In this document: positions 1-9,000 of the stretch, in pieces
Layout: each line of letters begins with the position of its first letter
Position numbering within the stretch: position 1 is the first letter of the stretch
NCBI GenBank assembly: GCA_027596945.1
Contig: JADGJH010001097.1
Location: 1-11,973, forward strand
Length of the DNA: 11,973 nucleotides
Direction: 5' to 3'
DNA from: Physocladia obscura
Lineage: Eukaryota; Chytridiomycota; Chytridiomycetes; Chytridiales; Chytriomycetaceae
The notes under the pieces: model-generated
Told to the model about the DNA's origin: nothing
The model's input: the letters and a program-made list of their open reading frames with translations, nothing else
Databases searched by the model: none
Translations under genes and position numbers: made by a program

Positions 1-415
1 AAATATTATATATACGTAGAACAGCATCAAGTTTGGCAAACGCCGGAGAAACTTGCCACCTTTCCAGAAACTCCAAAAATCACCTTTTGAAGTCAGATTC
101 TTTTATTTTCTTACTCTTGGCTTTATTCGTCTTAAATTCTTTTAATTTTTGAACGACAAAAAATGCGGCAAATTTGTTTTCATGATGGTATGGCCAAATT
201 TGAAATTTACGAGACACGAAAACTGAAACAATAATTCATGAGAAAATTAATTTCAAAAACAAAGCAAAATCTGATTTCTAGTGAGCTGATTGTTGGTGAC
301 AAGGATCTGTTTTTGTTCCACAGATTTGTTGAAAAATTGGTGACAAATTTGAAAAAGATAATAAAAAACGGAACAAACGCAATCCACGATTATTCCTTCC
401 GATACTGCTGCAGCA
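1..415. other. AT-rich 5' flank of the acetyltransferase gene
   Basis: This is noncoding spacer as far as I can see. It contains a short open frame starting at 238, but that has no recognisable motif and runs into the acetyltransferase in another frame. No tRNA, repeat or clear TATA box stands out. The stretch presumably holds the promoter and 5' UTR of the gene starting at 416. Confidence 0.6.
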
Positions 416-1063
416 ATGGCAAAAGACTCTCGCTTCTTTACACATGATTGGCGCCTGACAGTAGCAGGACCAGGCACAACAACCTTTATTGTATCGCCAG
501 TTACACCAGAAAATCTCCGGGAATACATTAAAACGGCGTACAATCTACCGCCGCCCGAAGACGAAAAGCGAGCTATAACCTTCGTGAACACCCGCATTGC
601 AGCCTTAACTGAACGGGACCGCCTCGCAACAATCATTTACGATGGCGCCGACGTGGATAGAAAACACATTCTTGGCTTTGGAAACATTATGCGCATCAGC
701 AAACCTGACGTTGTTCCCAGTGTTGCAAATATTGGACTTGGCCTTGCTCCGGATGCGCGCGGCCGCGGCGTTGGCACGGCGTTCGTGCGCGCCTTGGTGA
801 GAGTCAGTCTTGAAATCAACGTCGATCAAGTCGAGATTGGAACGTGGAAAGACAATGCTCCCATGCGTGGCGTTGCAAGGAAACTCGGGTTCGCGGAAAC
901 CCTCGAAGACAAGTTATCGCCGATGGGAACTGGAGACGTTGTTGCCAATGTCATGTATTACGGCATTGACAGAGAACCGTTCAAGAACATTGAGCTTGGT
1001 TTGGTTTTTGGGGATGAGATAACTTGGAACAGTGATTCACCGGCTGGAAGCTCTACAATCTGA
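416..1063 (+). CDS. GNAT-family N-acetyltransferase, 215 aa, intronless
   Basis: Likely transfers an acetyl group from acetyl-CoA to an amine on an unknown small molecule or protein. The GNAT signature is visible. Motif A lies around residues 106-130, with the pyrophosphate-binding loop R115-G-R-G-V-G120 fitting R/Q-x-x-G-x-G/A, preceded by a beta strand (IGLGLAPDA) and followed by a helix. Motif B lies around 143-160 (N147-A-P-M, then K-L-G-F), as in RimJ/RimL-like and Acetyltransf_3-type enzymes. Length is usual for a single-domain GNAT. The start at 416 follows a purine-rich context and leaves the fold complete; the frame ends in TGA at 1061-1063. No AATAAA lies close downstream. The gene converges on the broken hydrolase gene, with stops 117 nt apart. 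Family assignment is firm; the substrate cannot be told. Confidence 0.85.
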   Translation: MAKDSRFFTHDWRLTVAGPGTTTFIVSPVTPENLREYIKTAYNLPPPEDEKRAITFVNTRIAALTERDRLATIIYDGADVDRKHILGFGNIMRISKPDVVPSVANIGLGLAPDARGRGVGTAFVRALVRVSLEINVDQVEIGTWKDNAPMRGVARKLGFAETLEDKLSPMGTGDVVANVMYYGIDREPFKNIELGLVFGDEITWNSDSPAGSSTI

Positions 1064-1180
1064 TTTAAATCAATAGAAATTCACTGGGGTTGCTACAATC
1101 TGTGGTTGGGCAAACAGTTTTTTTTTTTTCCAATATTTTTCAATTCATAAAACACGATTCTCGGACAAACGAAAATTTTT

Positions 1181-1787
1181 TCAAGATTGAAAATCGATAA
1201 TGTCGCCATCGTCAGGCACAAAGACTTTGTCGGTGAGAGAAAACTCTGCCAGCTTGCTTTTCAGCTCGGCGCGCGTGGTTGGGCAATGATTGAGAGCCTC
1301 CAAATGGTTTGCGAGGACTTTACCGGGTGCGTCGCGAACAAAGGCGAGAAGGTCGCGCATGTGCATGAGAATGGGGACGCCGGCCGGTGTCCTTCTGGGC
1401 GCGCCCGCAGGCAACGACGGCGAGGGAGGGGCGGAAGTCGGGGAGGGCGCGCTTCACGTCGGGCGTGTAGACGGTGTCGGCGCTGAGGTAGACGGACGCG
1501 GCGGCGAAGCGCAGCAGGACGCCCATGACGCGGCCCATCGCGCTGACGTCGGCGGCGGCGTACCCGTGCTGGGCCGCGACGCCCATGGCGCGCACGGACG
1601 GGGCGTGCGCGCCGGCGGCCAGGCGCCTGTCCGCGTGCAGCCGCTGCGCCACGTTCAGCCCGAGCGCGGCAAGCGCGTCGCCGTCGTAGTGCGCGCACAT
1701 CACCGGCACCTGCGTCGCCCTCAGGAACTGCACGCCCGCGTCGTCCACGTGGTCGCGGTGCAGGTGCCCAAATAAAGTAATTTGCAT
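1181..1787 (-). pseudogene. Metallo-beta-lactamase-fold hydrolase, N-terminally truncated and frameshifted
   Basis: Two minus-strand frames together form the C-terminal two thirds of an MBL-fold Zn hydrolase. The first (from 1787) starts within the metal motif: H8-L-H10-R-D12-H13 fits HxHxDH. Further candidate ligands are H74 (AAQHG) and D104 (LSADTVY). The second frame (to the TGA at 1181-1183) carries the conserved end, ANHLEALNHC then TTRAEL, and a final VPDDGD. The break sits near 1382: one surplus base separates the conserved 'VVACGRAQKDTG' from 'GVPILMHM'. The strand preceding the HxHxDH motif, about 60-80 residues in relatives, is missing. In this frame a TGA lies directly upstream of the ATG, and no splice acceptor abuts the motif. 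Bases 1441-1740 are 76% GC by hand count, while 1201-1260 is 50% and 1801-1860 about 37%. It is probably a pseudogene; an assembly or sequencing error could explain the frameshift but not the lost N-terminus. Confidence 0.75.
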
Positions 1788-3440
1788 TCAGATAGTCGCA
1801 GTATTAGATACCAGCATAGAAATTCAATGTAGTCCCAGCACTGTTGAATTATCTGAGAGTTTTGAAAGTTTCCTGAGCTCCCATGGTCTAAATAGAATAG
1901 TAGTCTCAAGAATTCTTTCAACAGTTAATCAAATGTCGGCTGATGTTGACGAATTGCATGACAAATTTGTCAAAATTAATTTGTTGGCCTTTCGAAGTCT
2001 TCCATTAATTTTGACAAACAACAAACAGTAGAGATTACGCATGGCCAGTTGAACATTTGAGTGACTTATCATGCTGTTATGTTCCAGCATCAAGATCTTT
2101 GTCATAAGACATGGAAATTCAGCGAGTAATTTTGATGAAAAAATTCATGTTGAAATTATTATACTTTTTCCTTTTTAGGAATACAAAAAAGTCAACTTTA
2201 TTCAATACGACACAAGCAAGTGCAGACTTTCAGTTTACCGGAAAAGAAATGAACTTTTAAATTGATCAACCGACAAAACCGCATGGAGTAAACAGCGAAA
2301 AAGTAAAATAAGGAAGGAAAGGGAGAAAAAAATTGATTTGACGGAGTGAGTTGCAGTCCTCGCGCGCGAAAAGAAGGCACCAGCGACTCCTCGTTTATAA
2401 AAATTGAAAAACAGCGAAGGAATAGGGTTAGAAAAACTAATAAAGTCCAGCAGGCGCGAAGGAAGTGTCATTTATCGGAAGATTCTAAAACAGCAGCAGC
2501 AAAAACGGGAAATCTTTCGTCAACGAACGAATGATTGGCACAAGAGTTAACGAAAAAAAGTTTGTTAAAGTTAAGCGCACTTGTGATGCGCGATGGATCG
2601 TTGAGCATGAATGTGTTTGACCAAACCGATATATCATGCCTATCATTGCAAACTTGTTACTGGTTAACAGAGAAGAAGGAGTGACAAACCATTGGGAATA
2701 TGAAAGCAAGCGAAGAACTCAATAGAAAAAAAAAAAAATTTTTTTTGTCTCGATTTCTGATATCATTTTTGGAAAAAACAAATTTCGTCCAAATCACAAA
2801 AAATCTACTTCGAATTGGCCCTAAAAAACCAGCAAACAAAGCAAAATAAAATTGTATTGGCTCTGAAATAACTAAAAGGAATCAAAAAAATAGCACAAGG
2901 GTTTTTTTTTTCTCAAACGGCATGCTTCCACAATGATGCGTAAGTCTTGGCATTTTCAGCAAAAAATAATTATCAGGGTTTTCTTGGCTCTTTTGTTATA
3001 ATGAACAATAGCCACAGCATATTTTTAATTTCAACGGAATGGCGTAAAAAATTGAACAGAAATTATGTCTTTCATTCGCATTCTATCCGGCTGTTTTATA
3101 CTTTCAAAAGTTCAGAATTTTGTTCCGCGTTGACGAAATTTTTTTCAACTAGTACATGTCACGTTGTCATCATATGATCAAAATTTTCAGCGATTATGTA
3201 TTTAAGGGTTTTTGGATCTACCTGCTCGAGAATTATGCCTATTATTAAAAGAATATTTTTAAATTTGAGAAATCGACATCACTGAAATGCATGTAAATTT
3301 TTCACAATAGTTTTTACTCTTTTTCCAAAAAAACTCAAAAAAAAATTTTTATTTCAATTTTAAAAAAAAAAAAAAAAAAAAATTCCTTTTTGCGATTGCG
3401 AAATGTGGCAATAGCTTTTGCCACCGTTAAAATTTGCTGA
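1788..3440. other. AT-rich intergenic spacer
   Basis: No convincing gene on either strand. Open frames here are short and lack motifs. The spacer contains a perfect inverted repeat (1966-2018), an A13-T8 tract (2726-2746), other A/T homopolymers, and a slightly GC-richer patch with several CpGs near 2340-2640, including a TATA-like TTTATAAAAA at about 2395-2404. I found no tRNA or snRNA signature in it. The right end, from about 3300, is low-complexity A/T leading into the peptidase promoter. Confidence 0.6.
1966..2018. repeat. Perfect 15-bp inverted repeat with 23-nt loop
   Basis: The left arm at 1966-1980 (TTTGTCAAAATTAAT) is exactly complementary to the right arm at 2004-2018 (ATTAATTTTGACAAA), with a 23-nt loop. 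The left arm overlaps a 12-bp palindrome, GACAAATTTGTC, at 1960-1971. It lies about 180 bp beyond the truncated end of the hydrolase gene. It could be a relic of a small inverted-repeat element or a chance hairpin in AT-rich DNA. Confidence 0.7.
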
Positions 3441-3459
3441 TGAAATTAGATATAAAAAG
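3362..3459 (+). promoter_or_regulatory. Probable core promoter of the peptidase gene
   Basis: A run of 21 A residues (3362-3382) is followed by a TATA-box match, TATAAAAAG, at 3451-3459, 60 nt before the start codon at 3519. Long A tracts commonly exclude nucleosomes in fungal promoters. The assignment rests on position and sequence match only. Confidence 0.55.
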
Positions 3460-3518
3460 CGAGTAGCATCGCGGAACGAAATTTCATTAAAAAAAAAGAA
3501 AAAGAAGATATCACAAAA

Positions 3519-4335
3519 ATGAAATTCGTTGGAGTCTTTGTTGCCACCTTGCTCGCCGGTCTTGTCAGTGCCGCACCTGGAACTCCGTTCCGTCGTAGAC
3601 GCGCCGACTCTGGCCACAGATTGATCAACCGCATTGACAGCGCGAACGCAAACATTACAAATGTCTCCTACAGCTCCAACTGGGCCGGCGCTGTTCTTGT
3701 TGGAACTGGCTACACCAGTGTTACCGGAACATTCACTGTCCCAACACCAACTACCGCTGGATCTGGTATGTTTGTTTAGTCAGACTTGTGAATATATTTC
3801 AGCCTTATTTTTTTATTTATTTTTTGCAGGCTCTGCTTGGGTTGGTATTGACGGCGACACTTGCGGCACTGCAATTCTGCAGACTGGTGTGGACTGGACA
3901 AAGTCAGGCTCGTCCGTTACTTACGACGCGTGGTACGAATGGTACCCTGACTACGCATACGACTTTTCGGGAATTACAATTTCGGCAGGAAATTCCATCA
4001 CAGTGACAGTTACCGCCACCAGCAAAACTGGAGGCACGGCGACAATCAAGAACAACACTACCGGCAAATCAGTTTCGCACACCTTCTCCAACGAAGGCAG
4101 CTTAGGCAGTCTCTGCGAGTACAACGCCGAATGGATCGTTGAGGACTTTGAGGAAGGCAACTCGCTTGTTTCATTCGCCGACTTTGGCACTGTTGTGTTT
4201 ACCGGTGCGTCGGCTACTAAATCTGGCGCTTCCGTTGGCGTCACTGGTGCTAGCATCATTGATATTGAACAGAGCAAAGTTTTGACTTCTGTCACGCTAA
4301 ACAGTGCTTCTGAAGTGACCATCACTTATGTCTGA
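3519..4335 (+). CDS. Secreted glutamic peptidase (eqolisin, family G1), 250 aa
   Basis: A secreted acid endopeptidase of the Scytalidium/Aspergillus glutamic peptidase family. Exon 1 is 3519-3765 and exon 2 is 3830-4335. The 64-nt intron begins GTATGT and ends TTTGCAG; splicing restores the conserved G-S-A-W-V-G-I-D-G-D block (residues 83-92), whereas the unspliced frame stops at 3777. A signal peptide (about 1-18, cut after VSA) precedes a short basic propeptide (R25-R28). The mature fold starts near residue 48 (SNWAGAV at 53-59). Catalytic Gln is Q100 in ILQTGVDW and catalytic Glu is E183 in NAEWIVEDF. Their spacing of 83 equals that between Q53 and E136 of the type enzyme. Cysteines 94 and 178 could form a disulfide. 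Start context is good (ACAAAAATG). Length and motifs argue for an intact enzyme, probably for extracellular protein breakdown at low pH. Confidence 0.95.
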
Positions 4336-4377
4336 TCCCACACTTTTCTATGAGTTACGTTTGTGTCATTATAGAAA

Positions 4378-4383
4378 AATAAA
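4378..4383 (+). terminator. Poly(A) signal AATAAA of the peptidase gene
   Basis: A canonical AATAAA hexamer lies 42 nt after the peptidase stop codon, a normal distance for a fungal 3' UTR. It sits on the same strand and before any other gene. Confidence 0.6.
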
Positions 4384-4775
4384 AACTGTTATCATTCTTT
4401 TCATATCTATTTCGTTGATATTGGGTTAGTTGATGTTAGAAATCCACTATTGTAGTGGTAACAAAACAGCAAACGCAATTGTGGATTCAATTGTTGAAAG
4501 TATTAATCAGCATCACATCTGAGTAGTTCAAAATACTTGTATAATTGACCTTAGGTTCAAAGTTCCTTCACAAAAGAAAAAAAATATGATACGGATGTAA
4601 TGTTTGGATATCTTGTGAATTCTGTCCGGACTCTTTAAAGTTGTACATCTTTGCCAACACAAATGGAAACAATGCCGCAAATTTGATGATAAATAGTTTC
4701 ATACAATCAAGAGTTTTTTTTCTCAACGTTTAAAACAGGATTTTGAGATTGTCATTTTTCGTCCGTGGTGTGAAA
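4384..4775. other. Intergenic spacer between peptidase and GTPase genes
   Basis: AT-rich, with no open frame of interest. It contains small nested hairpins at 4441-4487: CCACTA/TAGTGG with a 3-nt loop at 4444-4458, whose left side (AATCCAC, 4441-4447) can instead pair with GTGGATT at 4481-4487. The downstream part presumably holds the GTPase promoter. No TATA box was clear. Confidence 0.5.
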
Positions 4776-4868
4776 ATGAAAGCCATAGTGCCTTATCGGT
4801 GCATTCGGAAGGTATTCGATCAAGATACTTTTTTTTTTTTTAATTTTGTTGGAGATGGCGACGATTGA
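4776..4868 (+). promoter_or_regulatory. Upstream ORF overlapping the GTPase start, or alternative first exon
   Basis: An ATG at 4776 opens a 30-codon frame that ends at 4866-4868, overlapping the GTPase start in another frame. If it lies in the leader, it should reduce translation of the main frame. Alternatively, a 43-nt intron (GTATTC at 4812, T-rich tract, AG at 4853-4854) would join its 12 codons in frame to the ATG at 4855 and give a 291-residue protein. The intron would be shorter than all others in the window, so I favour the start at 4855. Confidence 0.35.
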
Positions 4869-5942
4869 GGGTTTGAAGGACACAGTGAGTGCAAATTTGA
4901 AAATATTGTAGCGGCGTTTTTATCAACACCAAGCAACAGTCCAAACAATGCGATATTCCCATCGAAAACGTTGAGTTTTCCGACAATGCGCGCGCGCAAC
5001 TCTTTGACGAGAATCCGGCAACCTTCATCAATCAAACCGAAACGACACCCCAGACCTTTATTACTTCACCTTCTCTACATGATCCACAGAAACCAGGCTC
5101 TGCCATAATAACGTCACGTTATGATAATGCGCGCGACTTTTGTTTGTGTGATAAGACCCGAGGCAGACATGATTCTACCACCCTCAAAATTGTTGCTGTC
5201 GGCGATACTAAATGTGGTAAAACTTGCATATATACTGTCTTTCACGAGCGTGGTTATTCAGAAGTATATGTAAATATATATAAAAACAAAAACGAAAATA
5301 CTTCGAAAAAAAAAAAAAAATAAAACAACTTTACACAATAAAATAGAATGATCCTCCGGCTGTATTTGAAAGTTCGATCAAGAGTTTAAATGTTGAAGGT
5401 CGGCATTTTGCGTTCCTTTTTTGGGACACATCCGGTCTGGAAATTTATGACCGCCTGCGACCACTGTCATACACTGCAACGGACGTATTCTTCATTTGCT
5501 TCTCCATAGATTCACATGATTCGCTCAAAAATGCGGCAAAAAAGGTATTTTTTATTTCTTTACCTCTTTTATTATTATTAACATAGTTATAATAGTGGAT
5601 CTCTGAAGTCCTCTATCACTGTCCAGACCCGTCGATAATTTTAGTTGGATGTAAAAAGGATTTGCGAGAAAATTCACACACCATTGCATTGCTCGAAAAG
5701 AATGGTCAGAAACCTGTCTCAATTGAACAAGTATTTCGATTCCTTTTCGTTTGTTTTCATTTAACTGTTATTAATTTATTTTTTTTTAGGGACAAGCAAC
5801 TGCCAGAAAAATTGGGGCACTTTATTTTGAGTGTTCGGCTCGCACAGGTGAAGGAATAGATGGTGTCTTTCAACTTGCTGCGCGAGCAGTTACGGCATCT
5901 ACTAGAGCTGGAACGAAGAAAAGAGCGTGCAAAGCTTTGTGA
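4855..5942 (+). CDS. Rho-family small GTPase with atypical switch residues, 279 aa
   Basis: A membrane-anchored Rho-type GTPase, a class that regulates actin and wall polarity. Exons: 4855-4884, 4940-5263, 5347-5544, 5596-5730, 5790-5942; all junctions are phase 0 and the GT-AG introns are 51-83 nt. Residues 1-91 form an N-terminal extension with no known motif. P-loop G98-D-T-K-C-G-K-T105; switch I P122-A-V-F-E; switch II W144-D-T-S-G-L-E; G4 G202-C-K-K-D-L; Rho-specific insert about 208-229 (KPVSIEQ); G5 E-C-S-A at 243-246. It ends in a basic stretch (TKKR) and CAAX box C276-K-A-L279, predicting geranylgeranylation. Ras G12, T35 and Q61 equivalents are T100, A123 and L149, so GTP hydrolysis is probably impaired, as in the Rnd GTPases of animals. 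A second possible donor at 5270 would add two residues before switch I. It converges on the ligase gene 91 nt away. Confidence 0.88.
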
Positions 5943-5988
5943 CAAATTTACTATGATTTAATATACCCAGCCACGAAATTTTTCATAA

Positions 5989-5994
5989 TTTATT
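5989..5994 (-). terminator. Poly(A) signal of the HECT ligase gene
   Basis: On the minus strand AATAAA occurs 40 nt after the ligase stop codon. It lies in the 91-nt gap between the two convergent genes. I see no equivalent AATAAA for the plus-strand GTPase in this gap, so its transcript probably runs into the ligase 3' end. Confidence 0.6.
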
Positions 5995-6033
5995 TGTATC
6001 CTTTCCGAAAAAACCGCTGCCACAAGTTGATCA

Positions 6034-9000
6034 TCAAACCAATCCAAATCCTTTGGCATTTTCAATAGCCGTTACAAGCCTATTCTCCAGCTTCTCAACA
6101 GAAGAATATTCCGGCAACAATAACCGTCCAAAACAAGTCAGCGCCGTCGGCAGGCGCTCCGTGTCTGGTCCGTTCCGCTGAATCACAAACACCAAATTTC
6201 CGAGCCCTTTTAGTGGAACGCGATCAGATGCAGTCACAAACATGAGCAGCATCTTTTTCCTTTCGAACGTCATGCCGTGAACAATCGACCAGAAGTTTCT
6301 GAAACGGACAAAGTTACTCAATATATATACATATATATGTGCGGATCAATTTGCTTACTTTATGACAAGGTGGTCTGGGTCGTAACCGTCGTCATATTTT
6401 GCACCGGCTTCAAGTTCTGAAAAGTCGAGTTGATTTGTCCCGCAAATCATCATTTCAAGTTCGTCTGCTCGGCACATCTAAAACCAGAGTAAATAAAACA
6501 AAAAACTTTATGTATGTCCCTTTTTTGCAAACCTTGAGAGCAGGTCCTCCACAAACACGATGAAATCCTCTCTTGAAAGCATTGAATTGTCGTTTGACCG
6601 ATTCTTCCAAGTAATGTTGAACATAGAGGTCAACGTATTCTGAAAGTGATACACAGTTAAAAAAAATTTCACAATAATGAAGAAAAAAAACAAACAAAAA
6701 CAACAAAAAAACATGCCTTTTCGATTTTCATTTGTTACAGTAATGTTTTCGCCGTTGCTTACAAGAGGAAATGTTTTGATTTGTCCATACACTTCATAAC
6801 TGATTTCAAAACTTCGGCAGAATATATCTTCTACATTACCATCCCTCTCATTCCAGTCAACGAGCATTTTCAGCCCTTTTCCAAGAGTTGGAAATCCAAC
6901 AATAAGATCCTCAATCCCAATGCGCTCCCCCAAAAGTTTTTTATACAACGCAGGAACAAGCCCGATTCCCAGCATAACCCCGTTATAAAGTGCGAGACCC
7001 AAAACGACACCAACAAGCTCAAACTGCCGCTCAGGCTCCAAACTCGCACCATTAATCCAACTATACCGCGTCTCCGGATCATACACAAACATTCCCACGA
7101 CCGGATCAACCAGCATACTCACAAGAACCTGAAAAAACTCCTTTTGCACACCACCCTGATCCATTCCTTCCTCGCCGCCACCAACAAACTTTACTTTGAG
7201 CGGCTTTTTCAGGTCCGAATCGTTCTTCTGCTTGTGAATCTGGTCCAGCACATCTTTGACAAGATGCTGGCGTCGGATTTCGAGAACCAGGTATGGGTTT
7301 GTTTCGCGCTTGAGGCCTTCTTCGAGATCTTTGACAGTACCACTGTCGTCACGGAGAAACCGTTGCGCGTGGATGACGATTGCTTGGTGCACAACGGCTT
7401 CTTCGTATTGCAGGGACATTTGCGACATAGCGTCGATATGCATTACGCGGGTTTTCGCAACGGGATCGAATAGGAAGCTATAAGTGAGATAACTGAATGG
7501 TGTTGTGGCTGATAATGCTGGTGTCGGTGGTAGCGGAGAATTTGTTGATGACGATGACGATGACGAGCTGTTGCCGCTGATTTGTGGTTTTGGGGTAGTA
7601 GTGTTGGTGTGGCCTTGCATCCAGATTTTGTATTCTTCTTTGAAATTGAGCTTTCGACAAAGTGCTTCATTGTAGAATTGTGATTGTGGAATTATAGGAA
7701 TTGACGGGACTTGGTTTGCAGATGATAGAACATGTAGGGTTTTTATGCATGAAATGAGAGTTTCATCTGGTCGATGCAACGATGAAACATGGTTTGTAAC
7801 GTATGTTGAAAACGGAGTCTGAAGAGGAGAGAACTCGGAGGTTGTATACCTGTTATGTTATACAAGTTTAAACATTCAATTCAGTCAAATAATGAATAAA
7901 CATACATCGAAAGCCATTGAATGAGGACATTTCGAGATTTCGATTTTAATGCACCGAAAATATAAGCGGTTTTAGTTAGTGTCCGACCATTTTGGTTTTC
8001 ATCATGAAGAAACGGATTCTACAAAAACATACAATAAAATCAATCAAATATGATCACCAAAACGATATTTTCAAACCTCTAATAAAATCAAAAGAACGCG
8101 AAGCATCTTATGAGATCCGTCTTGATATCTCTTAATATTCAACTGGATATGTGACAAGAGAACTTCCAGGGCATTGAGGAGCGTGTGGTGAAATCGCTCT
8201 CGTGGTTCGCAGTCCAAAATTATTTTGAAAGACTTTTTCAGTGACGCAACATCAATACCCACTCCATTTGAAGACGAATTGAATCCAGGTTTCTACAAGA
8301 AATTTATAATTAAAATTTGGAAATTAAATTACGATCTCTGTATTGCAGTTGGACCATACCAAAAAACTATTACTCAACGCTTCGGCATTCGAAAAAACCA
8401 TCCGGACAGTCTTTAAAAGACTGAGTAAATGCTTGTTGATTGTATCGTCGTTTCTCAAATTCAAAGTAATATCATTATCGGTGTTGATGTTAATCAAGCA
8501 AGTCTCAAGAATCGATAAATCGAGATGATTAGATATAACTTCTGTGTCAAGTTCTTCAAATAATGAGCTTGTTGAAGAACGGCTGCTCATCGAAACACTC
8601 GTCAAAAGTTTATCAGATGGCTTAATTGGTTTTGTTGCAGAATTCTGAGGTGATCGAGCAGCGGGGCTTGATGCCGGAGATGAGAAAATTGGTAACCCAA
8701 TAGATGCTGAAAATATGCTGGGAAGGTCCATGAGAGATTTTGCCCGTGAATTAAAAGAGGCTGAGGCATCAGCGCCGATTTTGCTGAGAGCTTTTAAGCC
8801 TGAGGATAAAACAGAAGGATCATGCGATAATTGTTGTTGTTGCTGCTGTTGCCGCTGATGCAATTGGTTTTGAGGCTCTACTGATGCGTCTGATTGTGTG
8901 GGAGAGTCTACAGGTGACGTGATTTGCTCATACTGAGAGTTTTCGAGACTGGACTCGCCTGACGCGGGAATTGGGGACAAGGGCGACGCTTTTATTGACA

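Noticed and set aside
238..447. Plus-strand frame of 69 codons before the acetyltransferase
   Set aside because: No motif, AT-rich composition, and it overlaps the well-supported GNAT start in another frame.
1290..1775. Plus-strand open frame of 161 codons in the GC-rich island
   Set aside because: High GC suppresses stop codons in all frames; the translation is Arg/Ala/Gly low complexity and the minus strand carries the conserved MBL motifs.
1788..2700. A possible upstream exon supplying the missing N-terminus of the MBL hydrolase
   Set aside because: I looked for the glycine-rich and Asp-Pro motifs that precede the HxHxDH block on the minus strand and found none, and no AG acceptor abuts the motif.
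4545..4575. GGTTCAAAG resembling a tRNA B box
   Set aside because: The following bases do not fit the T-arm consensus, and no A box or acceptor-stem pairing is seen around it.
4885..4911. A 27-nt first intron in the GTPase gene ending at the TAG at 4909
   Set aside because: Too short for splicing and out of frame with exon 2; the CAG at 4937-4939 gives a 55-nt intron in the correct phase.
6781..7473. Long plus-strand open frame (230 codons) opposite the HECT domain
   Set aside because: It is a shadow of conserved minus-strand coding sequence; its translation has no motif, while the minus strand matches HECT throughout.
8293..8332. Alternative GTAATT donor giving a 40-nt intron in the ligase
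   Set aside because: In frame but shorter than all other introns assigned here; the GTATGG donor at 8359 gives a usual 67-nt intron.
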